From an uncultured Flammeovirgaceae bacterium (GTDB lineage Bacteria; Bacteroidota; Bacteroidia; Cytophagales; Cyclobacteriaceae): a DNA stretch of 11,958 nt. Below the pieces are notes generated by a model. The model was not told where the DNA came from, made no database searches, and saw only the letters and a list, made by a program, of their open reading frames with translations. The DNA lies in contig CAKZPJ010000433.1 of assembly GCA_937138955.1 (NCBI GenBank), positions 1 to 11,958 of the forward strand. The letters are read 5' to 3'. Below are positions 6,743 through 11,958 of this stretch, piece by piece. The first letter of the stretch is position 1, and each line of letters starts with the position of its first letter. The position numbers and the translations under genes were made by a program.

Positions 6743-8335
6743 ATGAATAGACAACCTGCTTTCTCGAATTTCTTCTTACTTCTCCTCTTCACGTATCTTT
6801 TACTAGCATGTCAATCAGAGAAGGTTCAACAACCTACACCTGACCCTCGGCCGAATATTCTGCTCATCATGGCTGATGACATGGGCTATTCGGATTTAGG
6901 CTGCTACGGTAGCGAAATTAGTACCCCGAATTTGGATGGGCTGGCAACATCAGGCGTAGCGTTTCGTCATTTTTATAATACGGCTCGCTGTTTCCCGACT
7001 CGGGCTTCCTTGCTCACCGGATTGTATCCCCACGAGGCGGGAGTGGGAGCGATGGTCAGCAGTGTAAACAGTGATCCCAAACCGGGAGCATACCAAGGCT
7101 ATCTAAACGATCAATGTCTGACACTAGCCGAACTTTTGAGACCGGCAGGGTACGCTACTTATATGTCGGGCAAATGGCACGTGGGCGAAAAACCGGAATA
7201 CTGGCCCACCAAACGAGGCTTTGACAAGTACTTTGGCTTAATTAGCGGAGGAAGCAGCTACTACGAGATAGTCACCGATCAGCCCCGCGTTCGGCAGATG
7301 GCGTACAACGATCAGCCCTGGACTCCCCCCAAAGAAGGATTCTACATGACCGATGCTCTGTCAGATTCAGCGTCCTCCTTTCTATTGCAACACCTTTCGC
7401 AGAAGAGCGACCAACCCTTCTTCATGTATTTAGCCTACACCGCTCCGCATTGGCCTCTCCATGCCCTGCCTGAAGATATTGCTCGCTACCAAGGGCGTTA
7501 CGACGGTGGCTGGGAAACTCTGCAAGAGGAGCGGTACCTACGGATGCAAAAAGAAGGCATGATTGATACTAGTTTTCAACTGCCCCCTTGGGAAGAAGAT
7601 ATACCGGAGTGGAATCAACGAGACACATCACTACATTGGGAGCGACGCATGGAAGTATATGCCGCTATGATTGACCGCATGGATCAGGGGCTGGGTCGGG
7701 TATTTGAAACTTTGCAGTCTAACGATGCCTGGGAAAACACGCTGGTAATTTTCTTATCGGATAACGGTGGATCGCCGGAGAATATTACCGGACGCAAATT
7801 GAATGATCCTGATGTAGAAATTGGGTTGCCTGGCTCTTACGCCGCGTATCGTAAGCCTTGGTCAATAGCCTCAAATACTCCGTTCCGCCGTTATAAACGC
7901 CACGTAGAGGAAGGCGGTATTGCTTCTCCCTTGCTTATGCACTGGCCGAAAGGAATAGACGCAACTGATGAACGTATTGACATCTACGCGCACGTAGTTG
8001 ATATTTACCCAACCATTACCGAGTTGGCGCAAGCGAACTACCCTGATAGTGTTCGGTCACTGAGAGGAACCAATCTTTTGCCTATTGTTAAAGGTGAAGC
8101 TGAATTATCAAGTCGCCCGTTGTTTTGGGAACATATTGGCCACCAAGCGATGCGGCAAGGTAAATGGAAAATTGTAAGTAAAGCTCCGGCGTACCAGTGG
8201 TCACTTTATGACATGCAACAAGACCCTACCGAGTTAAACGATGTTAGTGCCGAGTTTCCTAAGGTGTTGAATCAGATGAGCCAGACTTATGAGGAATGGG
8301 CGGAAGAGGTAGAAGTAGAAAAGCGGGCAAAATAA
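6743..8335 (+). CDS. Formylglycine-dependent sulfatase, lipoprotein
   Basis: This is a type I (S1 family) sulfatase, which hydrolyses sulfate esters, in marine Bacteroidota usually on algal or animal polysaccharides. I chose the ATG at 6743, 15 codons into the longest frame, because it starts an ideal lipoprotein signal: MNRQ, a hydrophobic core, then Leu20-Leu-Ala-Cys23. The extra codons upstream would only place non-homologous residues before it. The product is 530 residues, the usual size. Active-site parts are Asp45 and Asp46 (MADDMGYSD), Cys83 in CFPTRASLLTG, which would be converted to formylglycine, Arg87, Lys144 and His146 (GKWHVG), His236 (APHWPLH), and Asp340 and Asn341 (LSDNGGSPEN). 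The motif has Phe after the cysteine and Thr rather than Ser, a version seen in many Bacteroidota arylsulfatase-like proteins. Substrate is not predictable. No maturation enzyme (anSME or FGE) is in the window. Confidence 0.95.
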   Translation: MNRQPAFSNFFLLLLFTYLLLACQSEKVQQPTPDPRPNILLIMADDMGYSDLGCYGSEISTPNLDGLATSGVAFRHFYNTARCFPTRASLLTGLYPHEAGVGAMVSSVNSDPKPGAYQGYLNDQCLTLAELLRPAGYATYMSGKWHVGEKPEYWPTKRGFDKYFGLISGGSSYYEIVTDQPRVRQMAYNDQPWTPPKEGFYMTDALSDSASSFLLQHLSQKSDQPFFMYLAYTAPHWPLHALPEDIARYQGRYDGGWETLQEERYLRMQKEGMIDTSFQLPPWEEDIPEWNQRDTSLHWERRMEVYAAMIDRMDQGLGRVFETLQSNDAWENTLVIFLSDNGGSPENITGRKLNDPDVEIGLPGSYAAYRKPWSIASNTPFRRYKRHVEEGGIASPLLMHWPKGIDATDERIDIYAHVVDIYPTITELAQANYPDSVRSLRGTNLLPIVKGEAELSSRPLFWEHIGHQAMRQGKWKIVSKAPAYQWSLYDMQQDPTELNDVSAEFPKVLNQMSQTYEEWAEEVEVEKRAK

Positions 8336-8427
8336 ACTAAACCCAGGCAAGTAGGTTATAATCATATTATCTTCTGGCGTCAGCGGGTATCACTTCGAGT
8401 CCACTCACAGTTGTAAACCTCACTTGT

Positions 8428-9309
8428 ATGAAAGGGCTAGATTCTATTGCCAATAAAATCCTGGACGATCACTTCAAGGAACGCTTTGATCAGCTAATAA
8501 TCAACTTAAGTATTGTCGGTTTTCTTATTCATGTTTTTTTAGTCTTTTTACATTGGTTGCACGTACTACCTGTTGATTTGCTGGAGGGGAGTATGCTGAC
8601 TAATCCTATCGCCACATTATACACCCCGTTTACGTTCATTCTAGTATTTGAGGTCTACCTACTAATCTACTACTTACCTTCCTCGTTCACCACTTTTGTG
8701 AGTAAGCAGTACGAGATTATTTCACTGATTGTGGTACGGCGTATTTTTAAAGATGTCTCTAACGCTACGCTATCGCTTGATTGGTTTGCGTATGATTATA
8801 ATATTCAGTTGCTGGCTGATTTGGTCGGACTAATTTTGTTGTTTCTAATTATTCAGCAGTTTAATCGGCAGGCCAGATTAAGTCCTAAAATAGGCCTCTC
8901 TGAGCGTATCGCACCATTCCTGAGATTTAAACGGCGAATTAGCGTACTATTATTCGCCGCTTTTATTGGGCTTACGATATTTAGCTTTTTGAAGTGGTTA
9001 CTGGAGACGTACTGGTACCTGACTGAGCAGATTAGCGAAGTAACCAACGTCAATTGGATATTTTACCATGAGTTTTTCATTCTTCTTATCCTGATCGATG
9101 TACTGGTGTTGATTGTCTCTTTTAAGCATATCAAGAATTACAACCAACTGATTAGAAATACTGGATTTATCTTGTCTACTGTACTTATCCGACTGTCGTT
9201 CAGTGCCGAAGGCCTGATAAATATCATCATTATTATATTTGGGGTTCTATTTGGACTAGTTATACAAGCTATTTACAATCGTGGTACTGTGTCTTCGGGA
9301 AAAGTGTAA
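8428..9309 (+). CDS. Multi-pass membrane protein of unknown function
   Basis: I do not recognise the family. The 293-residue product has no cleavable signal and about six or seven hydrophobic segments: near 23-46, 64-84, 127-145, 170-190, 212-232 and 262-283, with a weaker one near 245-258. The first 22 residues are charged and probably cytoplasmic. Between the second and third segments lies a conserved-looking stretch, SKQYEIISLIVVRRIFKDV (92-110). It is amphipathic with clustered basic residues, and this together with a compact 6-7 helix layout is reminiscent of ion-channel or transporter cores, though no selectivity filter, ATP-binding site or catalytic motif is visible. It starts 92 bp after the sulfatase stop on the same strand, so read-through from the sulfatase is possible. 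The start codon is the first ATG in the frame. Confidence 0.8.
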   Translation: MKGLDSIANKILDDHFKERFDQLIINLSIVGFLIHVFLVFLHWLHVLPVDLLEGSMLTNPIATLYTPFTFILVFEVYLLIYYLPSSFTTFVSKQYEIISLIVVRRIFKDVSNATLSLDWFAYDYNIQLLADLVGLILLFLIIQQFNRQARLSPKIGLSERIAPFLRFKRRISVLLFAAFIGLTIFSFLKWLLETYWYLTEQISEVTNVNWIFYHEFFILLILIDVLVLIVSFKHIKNYNQLIRNTGFILSTVLIRLSFSAEGLINIIIIIFGVLFGLVIQAIYNRGTVSSGKV

Positions 9310-9423
9310 TGTACTGTACTGATAGCGTAGTTTGGAATGGTACTAGGGCACCGTTCTTATGGAACTCACCGCAGGCATGTCTCGAACTGATTAGATAAGT
9401 TGTTTGGATAATCTTGGTAGAAA

Positions 9424-9648
9424 ATGAATGACGAAAGCCAATGGCTGAGTGAGATAGCTAACGGAAGTGACCAGACTTTCAAAGTGCTGTATGAAAGTTA
9501 TTCGGCAAAAGTGTATAACACCATTACTAGCTATACTCAAGATGCGGAGGAGCTGCTTCAAGATGTATTCGCTACTATCTATAACACTGCCAATAAATTT
9601 AGTATTAGTAGGTTTAGCGATATTCTTTCTTGCTTCCTCAGTTTTTAA
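9424..9648 (+). pseudogene. ECF sigma factor stub, region 2 only
   Basis: Residues 1-60 match the start of an ECF sigma factor: an opening helix (WLSEIANGSDQTFKVLYE), then the core-binding region 2 with YSAKVYNTI and DAEELLQDVFATIY, ending at NTANKF. After that point, where region 2.4 and the promoter-reading part should follow (usually FSTWLYRI-like), the frame turns into SISRFSDILS and stops at 74 residues. Family members are about 170-200 residues, so region 4 and the -35-recognising helix-turn-helix are absent. No other frame in the next 80 bp restores them. The intact sigma gene 85 bp downstream is only distantly similar, so this is not a simple partial copy of it. It is probably a decayed gene; a small protein able to occupy RNA polymerase core cannot be excluded. 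Confidence 0.72.
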
Positions 9649-9732
9649 AAATCATAATCATAATGGCATATAAATTGAACTATTTGATTATTAACCGTAA
9701 ATTATGTAACGTTACTACAAATACTTTAGCGT

Positions 9733-10326
9733 TTGCGGGAACCAATAGATCATATCGATGACCAAGCCATGTGGCATCAAATGCAGCAAGGGCAAAGTCA
9801 AGCCTTAGCGATGATCTACGATAAGTATGCTAACGTTCTCTACAATTACGGAAAAAGCTTCACCACCAAATCGACAATTGTTGAAGATGCCATTCAAGAT
9901 TTACTAACCGAAGTATGGACCCGGCGAGCCCAACTGACTACCCCCCATTCGGTGAAAGGGTATTTAATCAAGTCATTTCGTCAGAAACTTTTGCGCTTGC
10001 TCACTAAGGAGAAGCAATGGCAATTGGTAAACGATTATAGCACTTTTACTTTAAACAACTTCCAAGTGCCCCTTGCTTGGGAGGAAGCAAACGAAAACCA
10101 AGCATTTAAGCAAAAACTCCAGCAAGCCATTAGTGAACTCTCTTCTCGTCAACAAGAAGCAATCATTCTGAAGTATACCGAAAATCTCACTCATCAAGAG
10201 ATTGCTGACATTATGGATATTAAAATACAAACACTGTATAACCTCCTTCACACGGCTATTCAAAAATTAAGTAAAACTTTTCAGAACGAAGCCCACCCGG
10301 TTTACACCTTTCTTTCCTTTTCGTAA
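9733..10326 (+). CDS. FecI-type ECF sigma factor
   Basis: This 197-residue protein is an extracytoplasmic-function sigma factor of the kind that partners FecR and SusC-like receptors. Region 2 spans about 21-92 (ALAMIYDKYANVLYNYG, then VEDAIQDLLTEVW), and region 4 about 124-182, with the helix-turn-helix LTHQEIADIMDIKIQTLYN at 152-170. The frame opens with TTG at 9733, one codon after an in-frame TAG at 9727. The first in-frame ATG is at 9769. I prefer TTG because relatives carry an Asp-Asp-x-x-(L/M)-Trp start that the ATG would remove. No Shine-Dalgarno supports either start. The gene is 168 bp upstream of the FecR start and should be released by FecR when the receptor binds its ligand, directing transcription of the downstream receptor operon. 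Confidence 0.92.
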   Translation: MREPIDHIDDQAMWHQMQQGQSQALAMIYDKYANVLYNYGKSFTTKSTIVEDAIQDLLTEVWTRRAQLTTPHSVKGYLIKSFRQKLLRLLTKEKQWQLVNDYSTFTLNNFQVPLAWEEANENQAFKQKLQQAISELSSRQQEAIILKYTENLTHQEIADIMDIKIQTLYNLLHTAIQKLSKTFQNEAHPVYTFLSFS

Positions 10327-10494
10327 GTCCGGCCCTACTGCCTGTAAATTTTCAATGGAAATGGTGCAAATAATCTATTTTCGCAAAATTTGAATCATTC
10401 TATTGATAATGTGGGAAATTTCAAAAATTTTCTCAATCGATACAGTAGATTCCATAGTTGGCTGCTTCTAAAACTAAACCAGCCGCCTAACCGG

Positions 10495-11526
10495 ATGAGT
10501 CACTTTTCACTTCTTGAACAATTACTGCAAGATGAGCAATTCATCGCTTGGGTACGAGCGGGCAGTAGCGAAGAGGACGTCTACTGGCAACGGTTATCAG
10601 CTGAACATCCGGGGCAGGTTGAGACGATAGAGGAGGCAAAAAGGTGTTTGATTGAGCTAAGCCACTGGCGACATGCTTTACCGGAAGATAGAAGCAATAA
10701 GCTGCGTCAGAGAGTTTTGCAGAACACCCTTTCGGAAGAAACCGCACCTCAATCGGTAAAAACGAAAAGCATCCCGTACATTTTTCAGCGAGCAGCAGCT
10801 GTACTATTGTTAATAGGGCTAGGCGGTTGGATTGCCTGGTGGCTAAGCGGAGTTGATCATAATACCGCTACCTACCGCACATCTTACGGAGAAATAAAGG
10901 TAGTTACCCTACCCGATAGTTCGCTGGTTACGCTCAACGCTAACTCCACTCTCAAATACCGATACAATGACTCTGAAAATCGCCGAGAAGTCTGGCTTAC
11001 TGGCGAAGGTTTTTTTGACATACGGAAAAGAGAGGTCCGAAGCAAAAGTAACCAGCGATCTCGATCGGTCTCATTTTGGGTACACGCCGACCAAGTATCA
11101 GTACAAGTATTGGGAACCCGGTTCAATGTGAAGCATCGCGGCGAAAAAACGCAGGTAGTGTTGGAGGAAGGCAGCGTTCAGTTGTCGGTGAACGAGCAAA
11201 ACAAACCTTTACTAATGCAGCCTGATGAACTGGTAGAAGTACAGCAGAGAAGTGGAAAGCTAAAGCAGCAACCAGTAGAGGCTCTGAATTATAGCATCTG
11301 GAAAGAAGGAATGCTTCGGTTTGAAGGAGCAACTTTTGACGAGATTAGCCGAGTACTGGTTGAGAACTATGGCATTGAACTCCGTTTTGCTGATCCGAAA
11401 AAAAGTGCTCAGATTCGATTACGTGGGGTGTTTCCGGCTGAAAATATTGATTTGCTACTGGAAGCAATTGCGAATGTGAGCCACACTGATATGCGTAGGC
11501 AGGATACGGTGGTAGAATTTGAGTAG
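10495..11526 (+). CDS. FecR-type anti-sigma factor
   Basis: FecR proteins span the inner membrane and pass the signal from an outer-membrane receptor to a cytoplasmic sigma factor. I start at ATG 10495 (343 residues) because MSHFSLLEQLLQDEQFIAWV matches the usual N-terminus of Bacteroidota FecR. The same frame is open back to a TTG at 10390, which would add 35 residues without family support. Residues 1-95 form the cytoplasmic sigma-binding part. One membrane helix lies at about 98-118. The periplasmic FecR domain follows (TSYGEIKVVTLPDSSLVTLN, then VWLTGEGFFDI and VQVLGTRFNV), and a DUF4974-like C-terminus from about 271 (LRFEGATFDEISRVLVENY) should contact the receptor's STN domain. A basic insertion at 177-191 separates two FecR strands. 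The gene lies between the sigma gene and the receptor on the same strand. Confidence 0.94.
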   Translation: MSHFSLLEQLLQDEQFIAWVRAGSSEEDVYWQRLSAEHPGQVETIEEAKRCLIELSHWRHALPEDRSNKLRQRVLQNTLSEETAPQSVKTKSIPYIFQRAAAVLLLIGLGGWIAWWLSGVDHNTATYRTSYGEIKVVTLPDSSLVTLNANSTLKYRYNDSENRREVWLTGEGFFDIRKREVRSKSNQRSRSVSFWVHADQVSVQVLGTRFNVKHRGEKTQVVLEEGSVQLSVNEQNKPLLMQPDELVEVQQRSGKLKQQPVEALNYSIWKEGMLRFEGATFDEISRVLVENYGIELRFADPKKSAQIRLRGVFPAENIDLLLEAIANVSHTDMRRQDTVVEFE

Positions 11527-11546
11527 CGTTGCTTTAGCGACGGCTA
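11524..11546 (+). promoter_or_regulatory. Hairpin between the FecR and receptor genes
   Basis: The FecR stop codon begins a stem: TAG-CGTTGC pairs with GCGACG and, past a bulged G at 11543, with CTA, around a TTTA loop. One pair is G-U. No T-run follows, so it is more likely an RNA processing or stability element, or chance, than a terminator. It could help set unequal expression of FecR and the receptor. Confidence 0.25.
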
Positions 11547-11585
11547 CCCTGATGAGTAACTAATTTTCACTACTAATACAACAAT

Positions 11586-11958
11586 ATGAAACGTTACTAC
11601 AACCAATCCGCGTGGATTTGGCTACTGCTGGTTAGTATGGTAGGGGCATACCCTACTTTGGCGCAGCAGTTAGCCCTTTCCACATCTCAACCCCAGACTG
11701 ATTCCTTTGCTCAACCAGAAAGCAGAGCATTATCTTCCGTACTGGAAGAACTGGAAAAAACGTACAACGTCAACTTCTATTATCAGGTACAAGACCTGCA
11801 AGACAAGCACGTTGACCAAAAAGTCCGTATTACCAAATCAGCGAACCTTTCCAAGACGTTGGATACGCTGCTAAAGGATCACGCCCTGGATTACAAAGAG
11901 GTTCAGAAAAACTACTTCTACGTTTTCAAGAAAGAAGCTGCTGTCGCACCCCAAAAGG
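11586..11958 (+). CDS. SusC/FecA-like TonB-dependent receptor with STN domain (3' end off the right edge)
   Basis: Only the first 124 codons are in the window. The product has a signal peptide of about 26 residues ending TLAQQ, then an STN (secretin and TonB N-terminus) domain at about 46-115: ALSSVLEELEKTYNVNFYYQ, a second strand pair RITKSANLSKTLDTLL, and the closing YKEVQKNYFYVF. STN domains in SusC and FecA receptors are the periplasmic part that tells FecR the receptor is loaded, so this is a transducing receptor. The plug and the 22-strand barrel must lie beyond the edge, and a SusD-like lipoprotein gene is expected after it. The start is 59 bp after FecR. The ligand, sugar or metal chelate, cannot be told from this part. 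Confidence 0.9.
   Translation, partial: MKRYYNQSAWIWLLLVSMVGAYPTLAQQLALSTSQPQTDSFAQPESRALSSVLEELEKTYNVNFYYQVQDLQDKHVDQKVRITKSANLSKTLDTLLKDHALDYKEVQKNYFYVFKKEAAVAPQK

Noticed and set aside
10390..10494. Thirty-five-codon TTG-initiated extension of FecR
   Set aside because: Family N-termini start at the position of the ATG at 10495 and the extra residues lack family resemblance.
1..11958. CRISPR arrays, tRNA or rRNA genes, insertion-sequence ends, prophage genes
   Set aside because: Reading both strands, I saw no regularly spaced repeats, no tRNA-like cloverleaf, no transposase, and no phage genes.

Overview
The window looks like chromosomal DNA of a Bacteroidota bacterium, most likely a marine or polysaccharide-feeding member of the Cytophagales. 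The evidence is a FecI-type sigma / FecR (with DUF4974-like C-terminus) / STN-domain SusC-like receptor cascade, the general lack of Shine-Dalgarno sequences, a candidate TAnnTTTG promoter, Bacteroidota-style lipoproteins, and a planctomycete-type cytochrome protein (PSCyt1-DUF1549-DUF1553) of the kind common in marine Bacteroidota and Planctomycetota. The lineage call rests on gene content recalled from family knowledge, not on a database search.

Layout. 1-2084 (minus): a large PSCyt1/DUF1549/DUF1553 haem protein whose C-terminus runs off the left edge. 2143-2472 (minus): a truncated, catalytically dead Uma2-family endonuclease remnant. 2578-3552 (plus): ADP-L-glycero-D-manno-heptose 6-epimerase (hldD), for LPS core sugar supply. 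3785-4444 (plus): a secreted protein of unknown function. 4445-4807: a non-coding gap holding a 28-bp imperfect dyad. 4808-5662 (plus): pirin. 5799-6572 (plus): secreted S1/P1-type zinc nuclease. 6573-6742: a gap with an exact 18-bp palindrome. 6743-8335 (plus): a formylglycine-type sulfatase lipoprotein. 8428-9309 (plus): a multi-pass membrane protein of unknown function. 9424-9648 (plus): a stub of an ECF sigma factor containing region 2 only. 9733-10326, 10495-11526 and 11586 to the right edge (plus): an intact sigma factor, anti-sigma factor and transducing TonB-dependent receptor.

How they work together. Most genes from 2578 to 9309 have gaps of 90-360 bp and unrelated jobs, so they look like single transcription units rather than one operon. 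The exception is the cell-surface signalling cascade at the right edge. There the outer-membrane receptor (STN domain) is expected to signal through FecR across the inner membrane to the ECF sigma factor, which then transcribes the receptor and whatever SusD and catabolic genes follow. The sulfatase and the PSCyt1/DUF1549/DUF1553 protein fit a sulfated-polysaccharide-using lifestyle, but nothing in the window ties them to this receptor. Two decayed genes (Uma2 and the sigma stub) mark places of past rearrangement. I did not find a convincing new multi-gene system. The best leads are the two symmetric intergenic sites, the sigma stub, and the two unassigned proteins.
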